Shown here: positions 35,320-44,130 of the stretch, in pieces
How the letters are laid out: the number at the start of each line of letters is the position of its first letter
How positions within the stretch are numbered: position 1 is the stretch's first letter
From: Mariniphaga sp041684965
GTDB taxonomy: Bacteria; Bacteroidota; Bacteroidia; Bacteroidales; Prolixibacteraceae
Direction of reading: 5' to 3'
Length of the DNA: 64,000 nt
Assembly: GCA_041684965.1 (NCBI GenBank)
Contig: JAWLGR010000009.1
Location: 62,001 to 126,000 of the forward strand
The notes under the pieces: generated by a model
What the model was told of the DNA's origin: nothing
The model's input: only the letters and a program-made list of their open reading frames with translations
The model's database searches: none
Position numbers and translations under genes: made by a program

Positions 35320-36402
35320 ATGAGGTTTTTATCGGTTATATTATTATCAGTTTTTCTTATTTCAGCTCCCGTTTATTCCAGCAATGGCGGAGGAAAGTAT
35401 ACGATGGAGACTGTTGTTGAGCATCTTCCGGTTATCGATCAGGGAAATACAGGTACCTGCTGGAGTTTTGCTACCACCAGTTTTCTCGAATCTGAAATTA
35501 TCAGGAAAGGTTTTCCTGAAACTGACTTGTCTGAAATGTATTTTGTATATTATAGTTATAAGAACAGGGCACTTCGTTACATGTTGTTTCATGGCAACAA
35601 CAATCACGGACAGGGTGGCCAGGCACACGATGTGATGAATGTGTTACGCAAATACGGTATGGTAACACAGGAGGCTTTCCCGGGAGTGGAGAATAACGGG
35701 AGGCACAATCACCGGAACCTGATTAATGAAGTACGTGTTGAAGCGGACAGGCTGAATGGGAATAAAGATGGCTTTACTGTTAAAGATCTTTCAGTGTTCG
35801 ATGCTATACTGGATAATTATCTGGGAGAATTGCCCCGGGAAGTGGTATACAGGGATGAAAAATATACTCCTGTCGGGTTCCGGGATAAGTTTAAAATTGA
35901 TCCCGATGAATATGTTGAACTTACCTCATTCAATCATCATCCGTTTTATAAACCGTTTGTACTGGAGGTGCCAGATAACTGGGCACATGGTCTCTACTAT
36001 AATTTGCCTGTTGATGAGTTGATGGAAGTGATGTACCATGCCCTCGAAAACGGCTATACAATCGCCTGGGATGGTGATACCAGTGAAAAAACCTTTAGTC
36101 ATAACAACGGTAAAGCTGACCTGCCCCGAAAACAAAAAGGTAAAGCCGAACAGCTGTTGAGGCAGGAAACCTTTTACAACCGAAGCACTACCGATGATCA
36201 TCTGATGCATATTGTGGGAATTTCAAGCGATGATAAGGATAGCAGGATGTTCTACACCAAGAATTCATGGGGAGCAGCAAGTAATGATTTGGGAGGATAC
36301 CTGCACATGACCGAAGATTATGTAAGGCTGAAAACATTAGCCATTATGGTTAACAAGGAATCTATTCCCCACCATATCAGGCAAAAGCTGGACTTGGAAT
36401 GA
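35320..36402 (+). CDS. Secreted C1-family cysteine peptidase (bleomycin hydrolase-like)
   Basis: The 360-residue protein has a signal peptide (1-20). The papain-type site is complete: Gln41 and Cys47 in DQGNTGTCWSFATTSF, His297 in HLMHIVGIS, Asn315 in YTKNSWGA. The long insertions match the aminopeptidase C/bleomycin hydrolase branch, although that branch is usually cytoplasmic. Export suggests a periplasmic or surface peptidase. It starts 11 bp after the mmcQ-like gene. Confidence 0.9.
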   Translation: MRFLSVILLSVFLISAPVYSSNGGGKYTMETVVEHLPVIDQGNTGTCWSFATTSFLESEIIRKGFPETDLSEMYFVYYSYKNRALRYMLFHGNNNHGQGGQAHDVMNVLRKYGMVTQEAFPGVENNGRHNHRNLINEVRVEADRLNGNKDGFTVKDLSVFDAILDNYLGELPREVVYRDEKYTPVGFRDKFKIDPDEYVELTSFNHHPFYKPFVLEVPDNWAHGLYYNLPVDELMEVMYHALENGYTIAWDGDTSEKTFSHNNGKADLPRKQKGKAEQLLRQETFYNRSTTDDHLMHIVGISSDDKDSRMFYTKNSWGAASNDLGGYLHMTEDYVRLKTLAIMVNKESIPHHIRQKLDLE

Positions 36403-36715
36403 TATTTATCAAATATAGAAAGAATACAGGGAGAGAAGGGAAAAGACCTTGTTGTAGTGCTGCTTATAGAATGTGAATTGCCTTCCAAATTACTCGAGAA
36501 TTACCTTTTTCTCAATATAAGTCATTGGTAATGAGCATAAAGTTGTATTGATCCCAATGATGCATAATGGCAAATCCATCTCTTTTAAGGAGGAACCATT
36601 TAGAGGATATCATTAGCAAGTTTGACCGGTGGGAAGTATCTTACAAAAATAATTATCAGATAAATTATAAATTCTGAATTTTATAAATTATCAAAAAGCA
36701 GTGGAAATAATAAGC
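36403..36715. other. Intergenic region without recognised features
   Basis: About 310 bp of AT-rich DNA. No ORF, RNA gene or clear terminator is visible; the promoter of the S4 gene should lie here. Confidence 0.4.
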
Positions 36716-36748
36716 ATGGATTCAAATCTAAAGAGGAATGTCATATGA
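36716..36748 (+). other. Possible 10-codon leader ORF coupled to the S4 gene
   Basis: ATG at 36716 opens a 10-codon frame whose TGA overlaps the ATG of the S4 gene as ATGA. The AAGAGGAA inside it would serve as the ribosome-binding site of the S4 gene. This may be chance, but the layout is that of translational coupling. Confidence 0.3.
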
Positions 36749-36963
36749 AGGATTTTATACTGGAAAATGATTTCATTGAATTAGTGAAGTTGATAAAATT
36801 GCTGGGTTATGCCGAGACGGGTGGTCATGCCAAAATGATAATTGAGCAAAAACAGGTGCTGGTTAATGGTCAGATAGAAATCAGAAAGCGGGCAAAACTA
36901 AGAAATGGTGACATAGTAATTATTTCGGGGAGAAAAATCCGAATTTTTTCTCCCCGAAAATAA
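36745..36963 (+). CDS. Small S4-domain RNA-binding protein
   Basis: This 72-residue protein is almost only an S4 domain: FIELVKLIKLLGYAETGG, AKMIIEQKQVLVNGQ, and a basic end (RKRAKLRNGD...GRKIRIF). Similar YaaA/YbcJ-type proteins bind structured RNA or ribosomal particles. The last 12 codons overlap a 15-bp perfect hairpin, so the end of the protein is encoded inside the terminator. Confidence 0.88.
   Translation: MKDFILENDFIELVKLIKLLGYAETGGHAKMIIEQKQVLVNGQIEIRKRAKLRNGDIVIISGRKIRIFSPRK
36923..36959. terminator. Bidirectional terminator with 15-bp perfect stem
   Basis: TTTCGGGGAGAAAAA (36923-36937) pairs exactly with TTTTTCTCCCCGAAA (36945-36959) across a 7-nt loop. It separates the convergent S4 and S41-protease genes, ends 1 bp before the S4 stop codon, and lies 28 bp past the protease stop. 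Confidence 0.75.
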
Positions 36964-36987
36964 ATCATCTGATATTTATGAATCCGA

Positions 36988-38622
36988 TTATTTTTTTTCC
37001 TTTAAAAGATTTTCAACAAGAAAATTTTGTTTTGAGATTTCAATAGCTTGCAGTAATGTATTATCGACCTGCTTAATAATCGGGAAAAAACCTTCCTCTC
37101 CCATTATATTCCGTGCAATATAAGCCTTTAATTGGGTTTCAATTAATTCGCCCGATCGTTTTAATCCCTCTTCATCCCGCTGTATATCATTCCTGGAAGC
37201 ATAATTTATAAATTCATTTAATACCTTTTGCTTATCTAGGTACTGTTCGAACGCATCGGTTGTTTCAAATTCCGACAGAATTTTTCTGTTGTTATCAGCA
37301 TAAGTGTAAGCAAAGGAATAGATTAATCCTTTTCTAAGCAGCCGTTCAAGGTAATCAGAATTGCCGGTTGTATCCATAGGCACAAATACGTCGGGCATAA
37401 TTCCACCTCCTCCATATACTGTCCGGCCAGCTCTGGTCTGATATTTTAATGAATCATTAAAACGGATGCTATCGGCATACAATTGTTCGGCATGGCTAAA
37501 TCGGGCATGCAAGTCCTGATAATATTCATCGTTTCCGTTCTCATACGATTTTTGAATGCTTCTCCCGCTGGGTGTATAGAATCTGGCTACTGTAAGGCGC
37601 AAAGCAGAGCCGTCCATCAATGGGATTTGCTCCTGCACCAGGCCTTTCCCAAACGATCGCCGTCCGATTACCAATCCTCTGTCGTTATCCTGCAATGCAC
37701 CTGCAAAAATTTCACTTGCCGATGCTGAAAATTCATCAATCATTACAAATACTTCTTTCTCTTTCCATCGATTTTTTCCTGAAGCCTTGTAGGTCTTGCG
37801 AGGCTGGTTTACACCTTCGGTATAAAGAATATCTTCTCCTTTTTCCAGAAATTCATCTACAATCTGCAGTACACTTGCAAGAGAACCTCCCGGGTTCTGA
37901 CGCAAATCAACAATTACTTTTTTTGCTCCCTGCCGGTGAATTTTTTCCATTCCCTGCATGAATTCACTATACGTCTTTTCTGAAAAACGGGTAACCTTTA
38001 TATATCCTGTTTCATCATCTATCATATAGGAAACATCAACACTTATCAGGGGAATATTGTCGCGGGTGATTTCAAATTCCAGCTCCTTATTATGGCCTTT
38101 ACGTATAATTCCTACTTCAACCTTTGTGTTCCGTTCCCCTCTAAGCAGTTTCAGGACAGTAATATTTTTCACATCCACACCTGCAATGAGCGAATCATTT
38201 ACTGTAACAATCCTGTCACCGGGCAATATTCCGACCTGGCTGGAGGGGCCATTCGGAATTACTTCAATTACCCTTACCGTATCATCTTGTATACTAAACT
38301 GTACACCAATTCCGGAAAAGTTACCTGTCATTTCTTCCTGAACTTCTTTCATATTTCTTGCCGGTATATAGGCTGTATGTGGGTCCAGTTTTTTCAGAAT
38401 ATCGGGAATTGTTTGTTCAACAATATCGCCTGAATTTATACTGTCAACATACCCGTTTTCAATTAACTGCAGTATAGTTGTCAGCTTATTCGGCCTCGTA
38501 TACCCCATAATCGGGCTTTGGATGATTTGAGTGTTCTGCCGGAGCAGGTTCCCGATTAATATCCCTCCGGCAACTGAAACTGCTACCAGTAAGGGTAAAA
38601 TTATAGTTGTTCTCTTATTCAT
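36988..38622 (-). CDS. S41 C-terminal processing peptidase
   Basis: This 544-residue protease has an N-terminal membrane anchor (about 7-25), a PDZ domain (about 95-185, with NFSGIGVQFS and GILPGDRIVTVND) and an S41 catalytic domain with Ser301 (EFSASASEIFAGAL) and Lys326 (SFGKGLVQ). Ctp proteases trim periplasmic proteins from the C-terminus. Its ATG directly abuts the stop codon of the dCMP deaminase gene, so the two are co-translated. Confidence 0.93.
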   Translation of the reverse strand: MNKRTTIILPLLVAVSVAGGILIGNLLRQNTQIIQSPIMGYTRPNKLTTILQLIENGYVDSINSGDIVEQTIPDILKKLDPHTAYIPARNMKEVQEEMTGNFSGIGVQFSIQDDTVRVIEVIPNGPSSQVGILPGDRIVTVNDSLIAGVDVKNITVLKLLRGERNTKVEVGIIRKGHNKELEFEITRDNIPLISVDVSYMIDDETGYIKVTRFSEKTYSEFMQGMEKIHRQGAKKVIVDLRQNPGGSLASVLQIVDEFLEKGEDILYTEGVNQPRKTYKASGKNRWKEKEVFVMIDEFSASASEIFAGALQDNDRGLVIGRRSFGKGLVQEQIPLMDGSALRLTVARFYTPSGRSIQKSYENGNDEYYQDLHARFSHAEQLYADSIRFNDSLKYQTRAGRTVYGGGGIMPDVFVPMDTTGNSDYLERLLRKGLIYSFAYTYADNNRKILSEFETTDAFEQYLDKQKVLNEFINYASRNDIQRDEEGLKRSGELIETQLKAYIARNIMGEEGFFPIIKQVDNTLLQAIEISKQNFLVENLLKEKK

Positions 38623-39066
38623 TTAATCTGCTTCTAATTTTTCCACTTCAATATGCTTAACTTCAATTCCTGCTCTCTTTAGCAGGTTAATACCATCCTC
38701 AAGCCGATAATTCTCAGTAAATACAACCCGTTTTATACCAGCCTGGATTATGAGCTTGGAGCATTCGAGACAAGGCGATGATGTAACATATAATGTTGCT
38801 CCATCACTGCTGTTGCCTGATTTGGCCACTTTTGTAATCGCATTGGCCTCAGCATGTAAAACGTACGGTTTGGTCAGATTGTTTTCATCTTCGCAAATGT
38901 TTTCAAATCCTTCCGGTGTACCATTGTATCCATCAGATATAATCATTTTCTCTTTAACCAGCAGAGCTCCGACCTTTCTTCTTTTACAATAAGAGTTCTG
39001 TGACCATATAAGTGCCATCTTCAAATAGCGCCAATCGAGGAGTCGCTGCTTTTCTTCATTTTTCAT
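38623..39066 (-). CDS. dCMP deaminase family protein
   Basis: The 147-residue zinc enzyme has HAEANAITK (zinc His and catalytic Glu) and SSPCLECSKLI (two zinc cysteines), with an early GALLVKEKMIISDGYNG. It deaminates dCMP to dUMP for dTTP synthesis, like ComEB. The same operon encodes the S41 peptidase. Confidence 0.92.
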   Translation of the reverse strand: MKNEEKQRLLDWRYLKMALIWSQNSYCKRRKVGALLVKEKMIISDGYNGTPEGFENICEDENNLTKPYVLHAEANAITKVAKSGNSSDGATLYVTSSPCLECSKLIIQAGIKRVVFTENYRLEDGINLLKRAGIEVKHIEVEKLEAD

Positions 39067-39181
39067 ATTAGCTGAATAATATTGGTAGTTAATCGGTTTA
39101 ATGGATTACAAAAATAATGCACCTTTTGGAAATAAAAGCAAATTATGTACCGGATATAAATCTTTCATTGACAGAAACAAA

Positions 39182-39207
39182 AAAAAGCCGCTTGTATGCG
39201 GCTTTTT
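39182..39207. terminator. Bidirectional Rho-independent terminator
   Basis: AAAAAGCCGC (39182-39191) and GCGGCTTTTT (39198-39207) form a 10-bp stem with a 6-nt loop and an A/T tract on each side. It lies 20 bp past the SPOR gene stop codon. Confidence 0.8.
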
Positions 39208-39226
39208 TTTGTTTCTAATCCAATTC

Positions 39227-39712
39227 TTAATCTTTTATCAGGAGCCAGGCATCGGCATATTCCGGATAAGTTTTCCGGACCTGTGCCACCCGGTTTCGTG
39301 CTTCAAATTCGTTTTGGTAAGAATTTACACAAACCCGGTAATACCCGGTTTCACTGTGCAGGATAATAGGCGTGAATCCTTTGTTTAAAAGTGTCTCACG
39401 GTAATTTTTTGCATTGTTTAATTCACTAAATGATCCAAGAATAACAAAGAAATTATTGGATTCATTTTGCGCTTTGTCTTCCTGGCGCGTAAATGAAACC
39501 TGCTCTTTTCTCATGGAAACGGGTTCACTTACAGTGGTGGCAGGTTCTTCACGGGGAAGTGCCTGTGGTTGTGCATTGCTTGCAGGCACTGTAAATACCT
39601 TGGGCTGGGCAGAAGGATCGGTAGTATAAGGAGATTGGGCCAATTCTTTTTTCGATTTGCAGGCTGTAAAAGCCAGGCCCAAAACAACGATAATTAAGAT
39701 TAACCGGTTCAT
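39227..39712 (-). CDS. SPOR-domain lipoprotein
   Basis: The 161-residue protein has a lipoprotein signal ending FTAC (Cys18), a low-complexity linker rich in Pro/Ser/Gln, and a C-terminal SPOR domain (about 85-158: FFVILGSFSELNNAKNYRETLLNKG, YRVCVNSYQNEFEA). SPOR domains bind glycan strands stripped of stem peptides and often mark division-site proteins. Confidence 0.9.
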   Translation of the reverse strand: MNRLILIIVVLGLAFTACKSKKELAQSPYTTDPSAQPKVFTVPASNAQPQALPREEPATTVSEPVSMRKEQVSFTRQEDKAQNESNNFFVILGSFSELNNAKNYRETLLNKGFTPIILHSETGYYRVCVNSYQNEFEARNRVAQVRKTYPEYADAWLLIKD

Positions 39713-39845
39713 TTCTTTAAATTTTCATTTTTTTATGCAACAAATATATGTAAATCCTTTTCTTCTTTATCAGTTGGATGTTGTTTTTAATTATAAGTTT
39801 TGCACAGTCTGTTGTTTGAAACAATAAGTACCCGTTTATAACTTT

Positions 39846-40133
39846 TTACCTGCGTGCACCGGCGCCACCTCCGCCAAAGAAAATCATCACTCCGAGCAGA
39901 AACCCAAAGTCATACCATCCACCTGAATTGGGGAAGGCATAAATCCTGTATTCGGTAAATAAACCAGCTATAAAACTAAAAAGGATAATAAAACCGTGAA
40001 GTAACCCTTTAAAAAATCCGGGTGGATTAACCGGTATTATATCAACCGACTGTGTGGCACAACCCGAAACGATAATGAATGTTGAAAGTAAGAGGAGGAG
40101 GAGCAAATAAATCCATAAGTTTCTGATTTTCAT
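39846..40133 (-). CDS. Small membrane lipoprotein of unknown function
   Basis: The 95-residue protein has a lipoprotein signal ending VSGC (Cys25), two further hydrophobic helices (GFIILFSFIAGLF and FGFLLGVMIFFGGGG) and a Gly/Arg tail. I have the impression that similar short proteins occur in many phyla without assigned function. It is preceded by a 310-bp gap (40134-40443) in which I see no gene or RNA. Confidence 0.7.
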   Translation of the reverse strand: MKIRNLWIYLLLLLLLSTFIIVSGCATQSVDIIPVNPPGFFKGLLHGFIILFSFIAGLFTEYRIYAFPNSGGWYDFGFLLGVMIFFGGGGAGARR

Positions 40134-40443
40134 GAGAAGGTTCTTTTTGTGATTTATATACGAATGTATAGCATTAAAACTTAAAAGTAAAGCAATTTAA
40201 AATATTCTTTAATATACTGAATATGCTTTTATTTGAACAAACCCCGTTTTAGCAGCTTTTTTTCTGCAAAAATATGGCAAAGACGAACAGGAATAAATAT
40301 AATGAAAATCCGGAGCCCGATAAATTGCAATTAAACACCAATTCTGTTTTTTTATTGAGCTTATTTTCTTATATTTAATTGATTATAAACCTGGTTTCAT
40401 CAGAAGACATAAAAGCACATATTAAACCTGCAAATAAAACATT

Positions 40444-41583
40444 ATGGACAATGAAAAATCTAAAACTCAATTGACAAGAAAAAACCCCGTCATTTTAATT
40501 GTCGATAACAACCCTTTTAATATCCAGGTATTAAATAGCATTTTAATGCAGTCGGGATATGTTGTCAATACTGCACTAAACGGAATTAATGCCTTGCAGT
40601 CGATAGAACAGAATCAACCCGACCTGGTTTTACTCGATTCCAGCCTGCCGGTTAATGAGGGATATGAAATTTATCACCGGCTGAGGAGGTCAGAGTTTAC
40701 ACGCTTTACTCCGGTAATTTTTATTTCTGATAAAGCGGGAATGAGAAACCTTTTCAATGGTTTTAAACCGGAAATTGTTGATTACTTCTATAAACCTGTA
40801 GATAACAAAGAGTTGATTGGACGCATTAAATACCATCTTTCAACAAGTAAAATATTAGAGAATTATGAAGAGGAGTTGAAAATGAATAAAAAGTTTTTTT
40901 CTATCATTTCACATGATCTCAAAGGTTCTTTTGGGATCATTCAAAATTTTATTGGAATTCTGAAAGATGATTCTGAAATGTTGTCACCTGTACTAAAAAA
41001 AGAAATCCTTAACGATATTGAAAGTACATCCCAAAATGCTCTGGGATTATTGGGAAAATTGCTGGAATGGGCGCAGTCTCATACCGGGAGAATAAAGTTT
41101 CATCTGGAGGAAATTGACCTGGAACAGTTGGTTGACGAAACAATTAATTATTACGGGGTAATGGCAAAAAGGAAAAATATACGGCTGGTTTCAAATACGG
41201 ATCCTTTAGCCGTATTTGCCGATAAAAATATGGTACAGTTGGTATTGAGAAATTTACTGTCCAATGCGCTTAAATTCACACCATCCGGAGGAACAGTTGA
41301 AATTCGTTCAGTATGTGTGGATGATTCTGTTAAAATAGAGATTGCAGATTCAGGAATTGGTATTGCTCATGAAAAGATAAATCATCTTTTCCATGTTGAA
41401 CGTAAAGTAACTACTCCTGGGACTGAAAATGAACCGGGAAATGGAATGGGTCTTATAATGTGCCGTGAATTTCTTCATTATCATGAAACGGATTTAGAAA
41501 TTGAAAGCACTCCGTATGAAGGCACTACAGTTTGTTTTATGCTGCCACTGGCTTTGAAGGAACATACTGAATTGCAAATTTGA
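40444..41583 (+). CDS. REC-histidine kinase hybrid, soluble
   Basis: The 379-residue protein has an N-terminal receiver domain (about 14-132, phosphoacceptor Asp65 in LVLLDSSLP, Lys in FYKPVDNKEL), a short coiled linker, and a histidine kinase core with His157 (FSIISHDLKGSFGII), N box LVLRNLLSNALKF, G1 ADSGIGI and G2 GNGMGLIMC. There are no membrane helices. The REC-first order means it may be driven by another kinase and pass the signal on. It ends 10 bp before the Memo-AMMECR1 gene. Confidence 0.9.
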   Translation: MDNEKSKTQLTRKNPVILIVDNNPFNIQVLNSILMQSGYVVNTALNGINALQSIEQNQPDLVLLDSSLPVNEGYEIYHRLRRSEFTRFTPVIFISDKAGMRNLFNGFKPEIVDYFYKPVDNKELIGRIKYHLSTSKILENYEEELKMNKKFFSIISHDLKGSFGIIQNFIGILKDDSEMLSPVLKKEILNDIESTSQNALGLLGKLLEWAQSHTGRIKFHLEEIDLEQLVDETINYYGVMAKRKNIRLVSNTDPLAVFADKNMVQLVLRNLLSNALKFTPSGGTVEIRSVCVDDSVKIEIADSGIGIAHEKINHLFHVERKVTTPGTENEPGNGMGLIMCREFLHYHETDLEIESTPYEGTTVCFMLPLALKEHTELQI

Positions 41584-41593
41584 TTATTATTCA

Positions 41594-43006
41594 ATGAAAG
41601 ACTCCGGTAAACCATCATCAAATGTAAAGGAGCCTGCTTTTGCAGGCATGTTTTATCCGTCTTCCGGAGATCTGCTTTCAAAACAATTGAGAGACTTATT
41701 TGCCCATGCAAAAAAACCTGTTTGCCAAAATCCACCTCAGGCTCTGCTGGCACCGCATGCCGGATATGTTTTCAGCGGTCCTGTTGCTGCTTCTGCATAC
41801 AATCAGCTGCCTGTAACCAAAACCTATGACAGAGTGTTTCTTCTTGCCTCGAGTCATCAGTATCATTTCGCTGGAGTGTCAGTCGGCAATGTTGACCGGT
41901 ACAAAACTCCTCTTGGGGAAATTGAAGTAGATGCACAGGTTGTAAAATACCTTACAGATTCAGGCAGGCTGTTCCGGGTATATCCTGAAGTACACCTTTA
42001 TGAACACAGCCTCGAAGTTCAACTCCCATTTCTTCAGCATAAACTGGGAACTGACTTTCGGCTGGTACCTTTAATCCTGGGTAATAATGATGCCGGTGAA
42101 TGTGAAAAAATAGCACACATACTGGAACCCTGGTTTAAACCCAATAACCTTTTCCTGGTAAGCACCGATTTTTCTCATTATCCTGCCTACAATGATGCCG
42201 TTGAACTTGATTTTAATACTGCTCAGATCATATGCAGCAATAATCCGCATGCATTGATTCAATCATTCACAGCAAACAGAAATATTGAAAATCTTATAAC
42301 TCCTTTATGTGGATGGACATCGGTCGTAACTTTAATGTATCTTACTCAACAAAAAAACCTGGAATACCGGCTGGTTCATTATCAGAATTCAGGAGATTCC
42401 AAAAAACATGGAGACAGGAGTAAAGTCGTGGGTTATTGGGCAATTGCTGTTTTTGAAAAAGAAGTTAATCCAATAATTTCCCGAAAGCAGCAAATCGAAC
42501 TGCTTGCAATAGCGCGACAGGCCATAGTAAAGTATTTTGAATCAAAAGAGCCGGTTTATCCGGTTTTACCAGTCCATCACGTCGCAGAAACTGCAGGAAT
42601 GTTTGTAAGTATTTATATAGATGGGAAACTGCGTGGCTGCATCGGGAATATGACCAAAAACAGTACTTTAAACGATACTGTGCGGCAACTGGCCGTATCT
42701 GCCTGCTGTGATCAACGGTTTGACAATCTGCAGAAAGACGAACTTGATAAAATGGAACTGGAAATATCGCTGCTTTCCATGCTTCGTAAAATAGAATCAA
42801 TTGATGAAATAGAGCTTGGGAAACATGGTATATACATTGTAAAAGGGGAAAATTCAGGAACCTTTTTGCCCAAGGTAGCTGTTAAAGCCGGGTGGACAGT
42901 GGAGCAGCTACTGGGTCACTGTGCCCGGGACAAGGCCGGTCTTAGGTGGAACGACTGGAAGGATGCAGATATTTATATTTATGAAGCATTTGTATTCAGG
43001 GGATAG
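41594..43006 (+). CDS. Memo-AMMECR1 fusion (AmmeMemoRadiSam system B+A)
   Basis: The 470-residue protein joins a Memo domain (about 10-285: LLAPHAGYVFSGPVAASAY, SSHQYHFAGVSVG, VSTDFSHYPAYNDA) to an AMMECR1 domain (about 295-468: LRGCIGNM at about 346). In many prokaryotes these two proteins occur with a radical SAM enzyme as the AmmeMemoRadiSam system, of unsettled function. Here A and B are fused and no radical SAM gene is adjacent. The Memo histidines suggest a metal-dependent oxidase/dioxygenase fold. Confidence 0.92.
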   Translation: MKDSGKPSSNVKEPAFAGMFYPSSGDLLSKQLRDLFAHAKKPVCQNPPQALLAPHAGYVFSGPVAASAYNQLPVTKTYDRVFLLASSHQYHFAGVSVGNVDRYKTPLGEIEVDAQVVKYLTDSGRLFRVYPEVHLYEHSLEVQLPFLQHKLGTDFRLVPLILGNNDAGECEKIAHILEPWFKPNNLFLVSTDFSHYPAYNDAVELDFNTAQIICSNNPHALIQSFTANRNIENLITPLCGWTSVVTLMYLTQQKNLEYRLVHYQNSGDSKKHGDRSKVVGYWAIAVFEKEVNPIISRKQQIELLAIARQAIVKYFESKEPVYPVLPVHHVAETAGMFVSIYIDGKLRGCIGNMTKNSTLNDTVRQLAVSACCDQRFDNLQKDELDKMELEISLLSMLRKIESIDEIELGKHGIYIVKGENSGTFLPKVAVKAGWTVEQLLGHCARDKAGLRWNDWKDADIYIYEAFVFRG

Positions 43007-43265
43007 TTAAGCGCGTACAATGCTTAAAACTAAATCAAATTCATTGAATAAAATAATGTTTGCAGCAGACACTTAAGCAGGTTATTTCAACTAAAACCTA
43101 AATGTGTTTAACTGCTGTTCTCAAATTAACCTGCCTGATTTTAACGACTTCATCAAAGTAATATTCTGGCTTCTGTCATTTGAAAAAATTGTTTGACCTG
43201 CCTTCAATTGAGTATGAGAATTCATTTTTTTTCTTTTAAAATACCTGCCAAAACAGGATCAACGA

Positions 43266-43321
43266 TATACCAACACCAGAACAAATTCGCGAATTCGCGA
43301 ATTTGTTCTGGTGTTGGTATA
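43266..43321. repeat. 56-bp perfect palindrome with no loop
   Basis: Bases 43266-43293 are the exact reverse complement of 43294-43321. The centre is GAATTC inside GCGAATTCGC, and the outer arms are TATACCAACACCAGAAC and its complement. It sits in a 538-bp gap (43007-43544) between the Memo-AMMECR1 and TetR genes, in which I see no other feature. It could be a very stable transcript end, a REP-like element or a protein-binding site. Confidence 0.85.
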
Positions 43322-43544
43322 ATGACAATGTAAACCGAAATGCTTTTTGTTAAGACATGAAGGATTTATTTTGAATGGTAAAAAGGCTGAGCCCAAATAC
43401 TTACTGGAAAAGAAATCTGAATTTTATTAAAAAGACATTCTGGGAATGTTAATTTTTTCACAACAAATCTTACATTTTTCGAAATAGTATACACTTTTAA
43501 TAAAATATGACTATTTTCGTATAGTCTTTATAATATTGTAATAA

Positions 43545-44129
43545 ATGAACGATATGGAATTCAGTCCTAAATATGGAGCACTAATTAAAACAGCACGCGA
43601 TCTTTTCTGGAAACATGGGTTTAAAAGGGTGTCAGTCCAGGAAATTTGCATGAAGGCGGGGGTAAGTAAAATGACCTTTTATAAGTTTTTCTCAAATAAA
43701 ACAGAATTGGCAAAACAGGTATTTTCCGATGAAGTAGATGATGGTATTTTAAAATTTAACATGCTCATTGATGAAGATATTTCGGTTCAGGAGAAGATTG
43801 AAAAGCTGATACTTCTGAAAGCTGAAGGAACCAATAACATCAGTAAAGAGTTTATGCAGGATTTTTACCTCGGCTCTGAGCCGGAATTAAAAGCTTTTGT
43901 TGAAGCTAAAACACGTAAGGCATGGACAGGCGTGCTCGACAGCTGGAAGAAAGCACAGCAGGCGGGAATTTTTCGCGATGATTTAAAACCGGAGTTTTTA
44001 GTGCAGGTTTCATTTGGCCTTGTCGAGCTTATGAAGGACGAAAAACTTGCAGGACTTTTTAGCTCACCTCAAGAGCTCATTCTTGAATTCACAAAGTTTA
44101 TTGCATACGGTATAACGCCAAGAGCATAA
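43545..44129 (+). CDS. TetR/AcrR-family transcriptional regulator
   Basis: The 194-residue regulator has the N-terminal TetR helix-turn-helix (FKRVSVQEICMKAGVSKMTF, then YKFFSNKTELAKQVF) and a helical ligand domain. It directly precedes the porin-like and ABC genes by 1 bp, so it probably controls the operon it belongs to, as is common for efflux systems. The ligand is unknown. Confidence 0.92.
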   Translation: MNDMEFSPKYGALIKTARDLFWKHGFKRVSVQEICMKAGVSKMTFYKFFSNKTELAKQVFSDEVDDGILKFNMLIDEDISVQEKIEKLILLKAEGTNNISKEFMQDFYLGSEPELKAFVEAKTRKAWTGVLDSWKKAQQAGIFRDDLKPEFLVQVSFGLVELMKDEKLAGLFSSPQELILEFTKFIAYGITPRA

Positions 44130-44130
44130 A

